A DNA stretch of 64,000 nucleotides from Rotaria socialis. Taxonomy: Eukaryota; Rotifera; Eurotatoria; Philodinida; Philodinidae. The stretch is taken from the NCBI GenBank assembly GCA_905331475.1, contig CAJNYU010000181.1, positions 372,001 through 436,000 of the forward strand, in the 5' to 3' direction. Positions 11,701-22,992 of this stretch are shown one piece after another (the first letter of the stretch is position 1; each line of letters opens with the position of its first letter). A program made the position numbers and the translations under genes. The notes beneath the pieces were generated by a model. It did not search any database and was not told the origin of the DNA. It saw only the letters and a list, made by a program, of their open reading frames with translations.

Positions 11701-12999
11701 TTTTCTCAAACATACTTTTCGCTAAAAATGGATGATCAAAAAAATCCTCATAATCAATACGTTCTTTTGGATTTCTTTTTAAAATTCTAACAATTAAATC
11801 AGTTAATTCTCGTGAAGTTGCTGGTGGAATTCTAAACATAGAAAGATTCAATTTTTTATATGTGTATAGAAAAAAAATGTTGAAAGAATATTCAATTCAA
11901 ACTTACGCTGGTAATAAATTAACATTTCTTTCATAGAATTGTTTAAGTGCTTGTGGTGTTTGTGCTTGAAATGGTGCTTTACCAGTCAAACATTGATACA
12001 TAATTGTACCGATTGACCATAAATCAGCTTTACCATCATATTGTAATGATCGAATCACTTCCGGTGCCATATACATTGGCGAGCCACATAATGTTCCAGC
12101 CATAACGCCATCAGATAAAAATCTAGCAAAACCAAAGTCAGCTATTTTCAATATAATATCTTGTACACGTTGATTATTTTTGTCTGGATGTGATAAAAGA
12201 ATGTTTTGTGGTTTCAAGTCACGATGTACCTTAACGATGTAATATAGATTTGTTTTTCATGAAATATGTAAATAAAACCAAATATACTTACAACATTATG
12301 TTCATGACAGGCGCGAATTGCAGCAGCTAATAAAAATTAATTAATTATAATGAATTAGACAAACATGATTTCTTACCAATTTGTCGAAAGAAAATAGCAA
12401 TTGTATCTTCACTAAGAGTTTGTCTTGATTGAAGATAATCGGCTAAATCTCCTCCATTGCAATACTAAATTCAATAAAAACGCAACATTTATTAGTATAT
12501 CAATGTAAATTTAAAAACAAAATTATTAACAAACCTCCATTACAAGATAAACATTATTTTGAGATTCCTGGTAGAAAAAAAAGTAGAAATCATCATACAA
12601 TCAAATACGAGAAATAAAAAGGAATTTAAAATATTACTTTGCAATCGAGTAGTGCAACTAAATTTTCATGTTTCAGTTTAGTTAATTCCTAAAAAAGATA
12701 AAAATTTAACTAAAATATTAAAGTCTGTTTTCTTTTCTTGCTTTAAGAATTTTAATTTCTTTTTCCAATAAACTTTGTGATTTTGCTAATTGCTTTTTTG
12801 TTATCTGCTTAATAGCGACTTGCTGTTCAGGATTCTTTAAAAATAAAAAACAACAACAAAAAGATAGATATATATATACTAAAACTGATGTATTCCGACC
12901 ACATACACTTTTTGTATGACCAAGAAATACAATAGCAAAAGCACCATGTCCAATTAAATCCCGTTTGCTATATTGATAGTCACCAATGGTTTCCGGCAT
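8726..12999 (-). CDS. ULK1: ULK1/ULK2-like (Atg1) autophagy-initiating Ser/Thr kinase
   Basis: Kinase that starts autophagosome formation in complex with ATG13 and FIP200. N-terminal kinase domain, residues 1 to about 270: glycine loop [12 protein letters not shown], lysine in [10 protein letters not shown], catalytic loop [10 protein letters not shown], metal site IADFGFARF, activation segment [14 protein letters not shown] long Ser/Pro/Asn-rich linker follows, including [11 protein letters not shown], a short motif that resembles a conserved ULK linker element. The C-terminal helical EAT (tandem MIT-like) region includes [17 protein letters not shown] and [12 protein letters not shown] near the end. 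The gene has many short exons, one of only about 45 bp near 9740-9783. One intron starts with GC instead of GT at 12741. No catalytic residue is missing. ULK1 and ULK2 cannot be separated here. Confidence 0.93.
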
Positions 13000-14631
13000 C
13001 TTTAATTTTTTCTTATTTGTTCTTGTGTTAATAAATATAGATATATGTTTAAATCATGTACAATAGCTAAAGATAATATGTCGTCTAAAGAAAACCAAAT
13101 AGTTCTGGTTAAATTTATGGTGATAAAATACAATAGGAACGAAAGAAAATAGTATTTCTACGGTAGAATATTGAATATAAAATGAGTCAAGAAAATGATG
13201 CAATCGTTGCTTTAGTTGTACATATGTATTCATTCGTTCAATATAATCATTTATATGAAACATCTATGGGTTGCCTATTCTCTGCATAAAGTCAGGCGCA
13301 TAATTATCAACAACTCCAGTAATGTTGCTTATATGTCGTCTCATGTGCATAGAATATCTATAACACAACATAATCAGCCAGCAGCTGAGTATATGCTTTG
13401 TATGTAAAGAATCAGAAGGAAAAGTTGAGAAGAACGAGCAAAGAAAAAAACATCATCATGTGATAATGACTTATATTCACATTTTTTTTTCCTGTTCTTA
13501 CTCCCCTTAAAACCCAACAACATTCAACTTGTAAAACAACCCTAGTTTATTGCAGTCGTATATAAAAAAAGTTAGATGGTAACCGAGATATAGAGTTGGA
13601 AAGCACACATCGATGATGTATTACATCTATACTTAAGAAAGTGCATTCTTATACATCGAACTCTGTAAAGTTAAAGTTAGGGTTCTCAAGGCTAATAGTA
13701 ATATATTAACATGATTTTTTTTACGGTATGCTTACTTATGATTGCTGTACAGTGTTTTGATAAATAAAATAAAGATAAAATATCGTACGATAATCGAATA
13801 GGTAGAAATTTACGTAAATATGTATCATATTTTGATAAAATTTTAAGCAAAAAAATAGCAGACTGATTAGATAAAATCTTATTCATTTTTGAATTAAAAA
13901 ATAGAAATGTCAATCGTTGTATAAATTAAATCATATCAATTTCGATAAGGTCACTAGTAGGCATCCATACATCTATGTCGAATGATGTCAGCTTGTACAA
14001 TAGCTTACTGGTTGTTTTCGCTGATCGTGCATTTGTTTGCTCTTTCTTTTTCCGATCTGGTCACGTTTCTAATGCGTGATTCGAACATATAAAAAACTGC
14101 TCTCAGATTTTTTTGTTAACATAGAGACCAAAGTATGTTCTGTTATGTTTTTTCTTTTGCTTTTTCTCATAAAATCAGCTGATGTTTTATTTTTTTTCTC
14201 GTAGGCGTTTGTCTTCAAAATGTGATGCTATCATATTTTAGCAAGCTACTGATCGTCTCTGTATTTATTTAGAGAAAATAAATGTAAAAAAACTTATCGA
14301 TCACACTAGCAAGAAAGAATATCCTGTCATGATCTTCATTGATTAATTCACATACCTTTTCATTGAATATGTACAATTTGTTAAATATATACATTTAAGA
14401 TTAAATTACTTTTTTTAAAATTATCTAAAACTCAAGAGCAAATTTATTTTTTGTTTTCTTGTAAACAGATAATAAGACTTTTTTTAAATAAAAAAGACAA
14501 TAATCAACAAGCCCATAGTTATAACAACAATGAATCAACTAATATAATAATAAACAATAAAGACGAAAAAAAGAAAGAGGAGATAAGTTTTCATTTATTT
14601 TTGGCCCATTTTGTCATTCTTTTGTATGAAT
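13000..14631. other. Intergenic between ULK start and TMEM258 stop
   Basis: AT-rich spacer that should hold the ULK promoter and 5' UTR and the TMEM258 3' UTR. Open frames here are short and unlike any family. No RNA gene or clear regulatory site was recognised. Confidence 0.4.
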
Positions 14632-14998
14632 TCAAACAAAAATTCCGACCCAAAGTAAAAGAAATAAACCGCCATAGCCAAGAAAAAATGATGCCACACT
14701 ACAATATAATAAGAAATCGATTATTGTTTACCGCTGAAAAATTCAAATAGAACTTACAGAGCAATGAGAATTTCTTTTTTCCAATCTCGAGTATATTTTG
14801 TACTTGTAACCTCATAAACAAAAAACCATGACATTAAAAATATACCAATACCTAAATGAATCAAAATACTGTTTGACTTCGTCTATTTATTTTAGATTCG
14901 TTTTAGTTACCTAATAAAACTATGCTAAGTGTCGGAAAAGCAGCTGGATTAACTGGGCTAACATAGCGGCTCATTTGGTCAACATTTAATCGTACCAT
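14632..14998 (-). CDS. TMEM258: TMEM258, small oligosaccharyltransferase subunit
   Basis: Two-helix ER membrane protein of the oligosaccharyltransferase complex that N-glycosylates nascent proteins. Three exons: 14911-14998, 14758-14851 and 14632-14698. They give about 82 residues, close to the animal family length of 79. The sequence includes [14 protein letters not shown], then a first helix, [19 protein letters not shown] (nearly invariant in the family), and a second helix [11 protein letters not shown] ending the protein. The last exon is tiny and falls in a region easily missed: without the intron at 14699-14757 the frame would stop after the first helix. The final Phe-Val and all family landmarks are present. 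MDH2 lies 220 bp upstream on the same strand. Confidence 0.93.
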
Positions 14999-15217
14999 TT
15001 TGGTTTTTTTTCTATTATTAATGAAATTGAATCTGAAGAATAAAAGAGCTCGACTAGCATAATATAGGTATATTTTTATTTTTTTTCTACTTTTCTTTTC
15101 TATACATAGACTACCCTAAAAGATGAAAGTGATGAATGTTGCTCATGAAAATAAGGTTAGATGGAACAAAACAAAACAAAAACACAAGTCATAATCAGGC
15201 GTTATGGTTTCTTGACA

Positions 15218-16594
15218 TTATTTCGATTTTGCTAAATATTGTTTAGCAAATGTGAGACCACTTTCAATATTTCCATTGAGTTCTTTTTTGGCTTTTTCAA
15301 TTAATTTCTTTTCGAAATCAGAAAGTTTGCCAACACCCATGCTTCTTTCAACACCATTACGCTAAAAATGAATTTTGAAAAATAAATCAATAGATCAACA
15401 AAACAAAAAGAATGATAAAATAAACATACGCCAAAGAGAAGCGGTGTAGCAAAATAACTAAATTCTGTTTCCCGTGATGCTATATAACCACATTCAACAA
15501 CACCTTCTTTACCACTTAAGGCTTCAAGAACTGCAAATGAAAATCTTGCACCAGCATGTGCCATTGATAATGTTGCACTGCCAGCACCAGCTTTAGCTTC
15601 AACAACTTCTGTTCCAGCATTTTGAATACGAGTTGTCAAACTTTCTAATTCTTGTTGAGAGAATGAAACTGGTGGCGATGTTTGTGAAAGTAATGGAATT
15701 ATTGTATTTCCAGAATGACCACCAATGACAGGAATATTAACTTTTGCTGGATCAAGGCCCTTCGCGTAGACAAGAAAATAGTAAACGTATAATTATTCAG
15801 AAAAATCAACAAACTTTAGCTTCAGCAATGAATGTTGCTGCACGAACAACATCTAATGTTGTAACACCAATCACTTTTTTTTCATCATATACATTATGTG
15901 CCTTCATAATTTCCGATGCAATGACAACTGTTGAATTAACTGGATTTGCAATAATAGCAATAATAGCTCGTGGACAATTTTTAGCACAAGCAGAAACAAG
16001 ATCAGCAACGATTGTTGCATTTGTATTGAATAAATCATCTCGTGTCATACCTTAAACAAATAATTCATTGTTTTTCTTTTGTAACAAAGATGAAATAGAC
16101 TCGTCTTCTATTGCAAAATGAACAGAAGAAAATCTGAATCCAATTGAAGCTCGATCTTACAAAATAACGAGCATTCTATTTTACCTGGTTTGCGTGGTAC
16201 ACCTGCTGGAATCACCACAAGATCCATTCCTTTTAGTGCATCTGATAGTTCATTTTTGCCAACATAAGCTCGGACTTTGGTACGTGTTTCAATATGACTA
16301 AGATCAGCGCCAACACCTTTTGTATGCTGAATATCGTAGAGTGATAAATCACTGATCAAGGGGCTTAGCTTAAGTAATAAAGAAAGTGGTTGTCCAATAC
16401 CACCGCCAGCACCTAAAACGGCAACTTTTCTTTGCTAAAAATAAAAGAAGCAACGAGAATAAAATAGACGAAAAATAGAATATTTGTGAATAGCATACAG
16501 AACTTCCTGATGCTCTAGCACTTGATGCATAACGAATAAAATTTGGGCTAATTTTTGAAATAAGAGAGCCAAGTAGAATTGGAGATTTGTTCAT
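15218..16594 (-). CDS. MDH2: Mitochondrial malate dehydrogenase
   Basis: NAD-dependent interconversion of malate and oxaloacetate in the mitochondrial matrix (TCA cycle, malate-aspartate shuttle). A basic, Ser-rich transit peptide ([19 protein letters not shown] onward, about 30 residues) precedes the Rossmann fold [20 protein letters not shown]. Substrate-binding arginines lie in [15 protein letters not shown] and the aspartate/arginine pair in [14 protein letters not shown]. The catalytic histidine is in [15 protein letters not shown]. The C-terminus ends in a short helix, QYLAKSK. About five exons with short introns. Length and all catalytic positions are normal. It is transcribed divergently from PDIA6, with starts 493 bp apart. 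Confidence 0.95.
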
Positions 16595-17087
16595 TTTTAT
16601 TTTCCTTTCTCTTGATTTTGTTCTCTTAGATGTTCTGAAAAATATAATAATGAGAATGGAAAACGTATCTCAATATTCTAAATAATAATGTAATCGAGAT
16701 CACTAAGATTTGTTTATTTACACGTATGAGTTGGCTATTTCAGTTCAACCAATGATAGAAAATGCTATATTTAACCCATTGAAAGTATATCAAGAAGTGA
16801 AAAAATTTTCTTTAGAATAAAATCATATAAAAAATTAAGAAAGCTTCGTTTTAAGGAAAATCAAAATTTTTATATCGTTTCAAAACACCATAGTAGAGAC
16901 TAAAACGCTATTTTTCATTGGTCCATCACATCGGTCAAACGCGCTGAATAGTGATTGGGGAAGAGGAGGTAGATAATTGGAAAAAAGATCGTGTAAGCTC
17001 AATGTTGGTTGAAAGGATTAGAGTTAGATCACTGGGCCTTTTTCTCTTCTCACATTTTATTTCTACATATTTCAATTGACATTGTAG
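16595..17087. promoter_or_regulatory. Shared intergenic region between divergent MDH2 and PDIA6
   Basis: The 493 bases between two head-to-head start codons must contain both promoters and 5' UTRs. No ER-stress element or other named site was matched with confidence; the region is AT-rich with a short purine-rich patch near 16960-16980. Confidence 0.5.
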
Positions 17088-19117
17088 ATGAGATCACAAA
17101 TGCATTCATCTCTATTGTTTGTCATCATTGGTTTTATTGCTTCTACATATGGACTTTATAGTTCGGCTGATGATGTTATTGAACTCAATCCATCTAATTT
17201 CGATCATCTTGTTATGCAAAGTTCTGATATATGGTTTGTAGAATTTTATGCACCTTGGTGCGGTCGTAAGTATCTGAGTTTGTTGCTTATGCATATTTAT
17301 AATCAATTCTTTATTGCTCATATTTAGATTGTCGAAATCTGGCACCCGAATGGAAACGTGCCGCAACAGCATTGAAAGGCATTGTTAAAATAGGTGCTGT
17401 CGATGCTGATTCACACAAATCTCTTGGTCAACAATATGGAGTATCAGGCTTTCCAACAATAAAAGTATTCGGAAATAATAAACGCTCACCAACAGATTAT
17501 CAAGGTGGACGAACAGCTGATGCTATCATTGAGCAAGCTCTCAATCAATTAAGAGCAATTGTCAATGAACGTTTGGGTAAACGTGGTGGTGGTGGTGGAA
17601 GTGGCGACAGCGGAAATGGAGGAAAAGATACAATCGAATTGACAGATAGCAATTTCGATGTAAACAAGTTTTTTTGAAATTCAATTCTTTTTTTTTCTAA
17701 TTATTTTTCTTTATTTTTTTTCTAGTCAACGGTTATCGATTCGGAAGATATGTGGCTTGTTGAATTTAGTAAGTTTACAATCTAAAAATTGATCTTTCAT
17801 GACATTGAATTTTCTTGTATCAACTCTTGTTTACTGACAAACAAATCGAGCATATAATTTCAATTTGAAAGTTATCTCAATAATAGATCTATTATAATTG
17901 ATATTTCAATTACATATTATTACTATGTTTCTCGCTGATTTATATTTACTCTGCTACGTCGGATGCACACACACACACAATAGATATTTTAAAAACAAAT
18001 TAAAGGATACGATTAGTGAATGAAAATAGGGACGTCTCATAAATATTCAGTTACTACTCTTACAGTCTTTTTTATGAACTTGAATATTCATATGATTCTA
18101 TATAATTGTTTCAAATGAAAATTTGCTCGATATTTTAACTTAAAACAAAATCTGTGAATAATTCTATTTTTTTCTTATCATTTTAGTGGCTCCATGGTGT
18201 GGTCGTAAGTATTTCTTTTCGAAATAATTTCTTTTCGCTTTTACATACGTTTGTGTTTCATAGATTGCAAGAATTTAGCACCAGAATGGGCTCGTGCTGC
18301 TACAGAACTTAAAGGTAAAGTTAAGTTAGGTGTTGTAGATGCAACTGTCCATACACAATTGGCACAACGATATGGAGTACAAGGTTTTCCAACAATAAAA
18401 TTCTTTCCGTCTGGTAAAAAGGATGGCCAAGCTGATGAATACGATGGTGGACGATCATCAAATGTATGCTATCTATTTATACATATGAAAACTTAAAAAA
18501 AAGACTATATCATTCTTATTTCCTATTCATTTCAATAGGATATTGTTGCTTGGGCATTGGATAAATCTCAAGCAAATGTTCCAGCACCAGATGTTCTTGA
18601 AATAACAAGTCAAACTGTCTTAGATGATAGTTGTGCCGAAAAACAATTGTGTATAATATCATTTCTACCAAATATTCTTGATTGTCAATCAGAATGTCGT
18701 AATGAACATTTAACAATGTTAAAAAATTTTGCTGAAAGTTACAAACGCAATCGTTGGGGTTGGCTTTGGGTTGAAGCATTTCGTCAACCAAAACTTGAAG
18801 AAACTGTTGGTATTGGAGGTTTTGGTTATCCAGCACAAGTTGCTATAAATGCACGCAAAGGAAAATATGTTGTATTGAAAGGTGCATTTAGTCAAACAGG
18901 TATCAGTGGATTCTTAAAAGAATTATCAGCTGGTCGTTTGACAAGCCCACTTGTACCATTGGCCGGCGTTGCTGAAGGAAAACTACCAACTATTATTGAT
19001 AGTGAACCATGGGATGGTCAAGATGGAAAATTAGATTTTGTTGAAGATATTGATCTCAGTGATGTCAATTTGGATGATGAAGAGAATGATGATAAAACAA
19101 AAAAAGTTGAATTATAA
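17088..19117 (+). CDS. PDIA6: PDIA6 (P5), ER protein disulfide isomerase
   Basis: ER oxidoreductase that forms and isomerises disulfides. Six exons: 17088-17265, 17328-17659, 17726-17768, 18187-18204, 18264-18463 and 18539-19117. A signal peptide covers about residues 1-22, ending near ASTYG. Two thioredoxin domains follow, each with WCGHC; the first is [14 protein letters not shown], the second [14 protein letters not shown]. Between them is a Gly-rich linker ([16 protein letters not shown]), and after them a redox-inactive b domain containing [16 protein letters not shown]. The acidic tail ends in KVEL, a KDEL-type retrieval signal. In both thioredoxin domains the intron cuts the histidine codon of the active site after its first base. 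The second site is carried on an 18-base micro-exon. Confidence 0.95.
18187..18204 (+). other. PDIA6: 18-nt micro-exon holding the second active-site cysteine of PDIA6
   Basis: TTTTAG precedes it and GTAAGT follows. It reads TGGCTCCATGGTGTGGTC and supplies MAPWCG plus the first base of the histidine codon. Skipping it would keep the frame (18 is a multiple of 3) but remove the first active-site cysteine. Confidence 0.9.
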
Positions 19118-20383
19118 TTTGTATAAATTATTGCAAAAAAAAAGGAAATCGAATGAAAAACATATAGTTCTCATCGAGGCTCTTTAATTATAGCTTTGTT
19201 TTTATTTATGTTTGTTAAATGTGTATGTGAGCATGCTTAATAATTGTTATTTGGCTTTCTGTTCGTTTTTTTTCTTCTTCTTTTTATTTATCAATCGTAG
19301 GTGAATAAAAGAAAACTGACAACATTACATTTATTTATGATTTATGGGACATTTCAGAATTACTATAATTTGAATTGATAATGAGGATACCTATGTCCTT
19401 TTATTTTATTTTTATTGCTATTTCGAACTGTTTCTTCTGTTCTGCTGACTAACAATGAGTGTACTTTGCCCCATCCAGTATTCTTTTCTTTTCTTTCTCT
19501 TTCGTTTTTTTATTCATCTATGTTCTTTTTTTCTACTCTATTCTTTGCACTCGATAAATCAGACAATCTTTTTTCTACTGCTTACTGGTTCGCAATCGTA
19601 TTGCTTCTTGTTGTTGTTGTACTATGCGATAGAATTTAATACGGCTGGATTAGAGAAAAATAATTTCTAATCTTAGCATTTGAACATATATTAAACATGA
19701 TTATAATGTAAAAAGTACGTGAGTCTTAACTACCCACAGTAATTAATTTTTTATTGTTCAATGTGAGCTTTTATAAATAATTTAGTATTGTGTTTCATTA
19801 TGAAACAAAAAATAAATCTATAAGATAAATTCAACGCGAGAGCTACAGCTTTTCAACCGTTGTACTTGTTTTTTTCCTTTGTCGTACACTATCTGTAGTT
19901 AAGTGTCTGTATTTATACTTCCTTTCTTTTTCTTTTTCTTTTCAATAGAAATGACGTAATTGTTTTTTCAAAGAGAACAAAAAAAAATATTAAGAGGCAA
20001 ACTATAATATAAGCATGACAAGAAAAGCACGTGAATGCCGTGTTAGCATATAGCATACTATAATTGTGTATTCTATGCGTTTTTTTCCTGTTCTTTAGTC
20101 GATCGATTTACTATCGTATGAATAGTTGCTTATATTGCATTGTAACATTGAAATTTGTTATGATTAAAATAATATTTTTATTATTGATATTTTAGATCTA
20201 TCTTTAATTGTTAACATTACGGATAAACAGTGTAAACTTCATTATCTAGCCAATATTCAAGTATTCAGGTTAGTATCTATTGATTATTATTTCTTTCTTT
20301 CCTTCCCATTTTTCGATTTTGAATAAGTAATCATGGGTAAATAGTAGAAACCGAATCATTCATGAGCGTTTGTTATAAGCTGC
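19118..20383. other. PDIA6 3' flank, no gene seen
   Basis: AT-rich, pyrimidine-rich patches near 19470-19540 and several AATAAA-like sequences, for example near 19302 and 19809, that could serve as polyadenylation signals. No coding exon was recognised. Confidence 0.4.
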
Positions 20384-21733
20384 ACCGAAGTCAAAACTCG
20401 AGCAGGACAAAAATCCCATTTATTATTACATGGTTGGATAGAGTTCGATGAGTAGATCATGCATATCACCTTTAAAATATTTCTACGCTTCCGTTTTGAT
20501 TGAGAAATTTTCAAAATACAAATTGCACCTGAAGAAGTGAATATTTCACTTTTTCCAAGAAAACTCGAAATTTACCTCGTTTAACAATCATCTAAGTTTC
20601 TAAAACTATCATCATCGAATTCAACATGAAAATCTGAATCTACTGATGTAATTTTGACCATTAAAAAGTGTACGCTTCATGTTTGAGGAGCTCCACTAGG
20701 TCACCTTGTAGACACGTTCAAATTGATGTCTCGCAAAATCATCAAGTATTTTTTTTGAAAGCATATCTCGAACTTTTTTACGTCATTCGAACCGTCAAGC
20801 AACAGCGGACAAAATTATATATTCAGTTTTAAAATTATTGTTCTGTCTCTAACAAAATCGAGTTTTACTACATCCGTTGCTGAAGCTGAACGAATTACTC
20901 TCTTATTTCGAGATTTCGAGTATCAAAACTCAACTTTCATGCAAGATAAACATCAGATCCGGAATCAGCACGAAAAAGTACATTGACTATCATATATTTT
21001 ATGAAAAAATAATTTTCATCAAAATTTTATCTGTGGTGGATCACAGGACAAAATCAAGAAAGAAATGACTGAGTGGGAGTAGGCTGCAATTTTGATGAAA
21101 ATTAGTTTCTTGATAAATTATATATGATAGTCAATGTACTTTTCGTGTTGATTCCGGATCTGATGTTTATCTTGCATGAAAGTTGAGTTTTGATACTCGA
21201 AATCTCGAAATAAGAGAGTAATTCGTTCAGCTTCAGCCACCGATGTAGTAAAACTCGATTTTGTTAGAGACAGAACAATAATTTTAAAACTGAATATATA
21301 ATTTTGTCCGCTGTTGCTTGACGGTTCGAATGACATGAAAAAGTTCGAGATATGCTTTCAAAAAAAATACTTGATGATTTTGCGAGACATCAATTTGAAC
21401 GTGTCTACAAGGTGACCTAGTGGAGCTCCTCAAACATGAAGCGTACACTTTTTAATGGTCAAAATTACATCAGTAGATTCAGATTTTCATGTTGAATTCG
21501 ATGATGATAGTTTTAGAAACTTAGAAGATTGTTAAACGAGGTAAATTTCGAGTTTTCTTGGAAAAAGTGAAATATTCACTTCTTCAGGTGCAATTTGTAT
21601 TTTGAAAATTTCTCAATCAAAACGGAAGCGTAGAAATATTTTAAAGGTGATATGCATGATCTACTCATCGAACTCTATCCAACCATGTAATAATAAATGG
21701 GATTTTTGTCCTGCTCGAGTTTTGACTTTGGTG
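20384..21733. repeat. 1.35-kb near-perfect inverted repeat (long hairpin)
   Basis: Left arm 20384-21028 and right arm 21088-21733 are reverse complements over about 645 bases with scattered substitutions, around a loop of about 59 bases (21029-21087). Examples: TCAAAACTCGAGCAGGAC at 20392 faces GTCCTGCTCGAGTTTTGA near 21725, and TACATTGACTATCATATAT at 20977 pairs with the complement at about 21121-21138. The homology ends abruptly at both outer edges. No transposase frame is inside. Short open frames in the arms are mirror copies of each other and are not credible genes. It may be a foldback-type non-autonomous element or a locally duplicated, inverted segment. Confidence 0.93.
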
Positions 21734-22992
21734 AGCCTGACATAGAATGTCAACCTATCATCAATTTTTTTGCGGTTCATAATCAATATGTACAGCTATT
21801 TTGAATGAAATTTCTCAGCAGGAAGTTTGATGTGCATAAATGCACTACCTTAAAAAGTATTATATAGAAACCAATAGGCTTGTTTCAACAACATCTATTA
21901 TTAGTGCATATTTATTTAAACTTTGCTCTCTATCGTTCGGTGACTGCCATGAAAAATCATAACATAGGAATGTTCTATTTACATGTGTTATCAAGATGTC
22001 TGACTGTGAGAAGAAGACAACTCAATTTCGTTTGATAGACTCTGCTCGTCAATTTTTCAGACATATAGAAAACAATTTTTCCCTAGGGTATTGTTTCTTT
22101 TGCTGCAACATATGTAAAATAGTAGTCTATTCAATGAGACTGTTAGAGCTCGACGTGATGACAGCATCATATCGAAATATATGTGTATGAAGTATAAATT
22201 ACTTTTCTGTTGTTCATGTTGAGAAGAAAGAAACAGTATTGTTTATCAATATTTCGAAGTCTTTATGATCAATAAACTTTCTAATATTTATATACATGGA
22301 AGAAAATAATATGTCACTTAACTCTCAGAGTATTTTTACATATGTGTATGTGTATGGTGTTAATAGATATTTGCCCTAAGGTATATGTACTTTTTATACG
22401 TATGAAAATGATTTTTATCGTTTATACGTCCAACTTGCTTTTTACCATTTCGTTTGCGAGAGTATACATTGTTATTGTGTTCTTTCCTATTCACCTGCGT
22501 CGGTACTTCTTTTCAAACATAACCGATCTCTTCCATATTGAATAGTTCAGTTGGTGATTGTGATCTGATTATTGGCTATAAGCATATAGCTGTTTATTTA
22601 TGACATGCGTATATTGACCTCGAAGTGAAAACGAGAGAAAGAAAAAAAGAATTTTTTTTTTCAATACGTAGTGGTTCGCTATACTGCTTCAATTGCTGCT
22701 GCTACAGCACTTCACACAGTCCGTATTCCAACTAAGAGAACGGAAAAAGAAAACGAGTAAAAGTGGTACTTGAATAAAAAACATTCTAAATGTCTTTGTC
22801 TATGATTAAACGAAATACGTCACCAGTAGGTGTATCTAGATAGAAATAAAGTACAACACAATTTTCTTTTTCTTTGTAGGTATTCAATTACCGATGTCCA
22901 AAGTTCTTTCAAAGTTTGTTTTCTGCTTTTTTCTTGTTTCTTAATTTAATATTCATTTCGTTTTTATTTTTCTAGATAAATTTATTTTAATT
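21734..22992. other. Intergenic before PPTC7
   Basis: AT-rich. Contains the PPTC7 promoter and possibly a non-coding first exon; a TTTTTCTAG acceptor-like site precedes the start codon near 22975. No other gene was recognised. Confidence 0.4.

Noticed and set aside
14451..14750. 99-codon plus-strand frame
   Set aside because: Overlaps the TMEM258 last exon on the opposite strand, has low complexity and no homology I recognise.
20877..21336. Mirror open frames in the two arms of the inverted repeat (both containing FRDFEYQNSTFMQDKHQIRN)
   Set aside because: They exist only because the arms are copies of each other. They are short, lack a recognisable domain and have no splice or start context.
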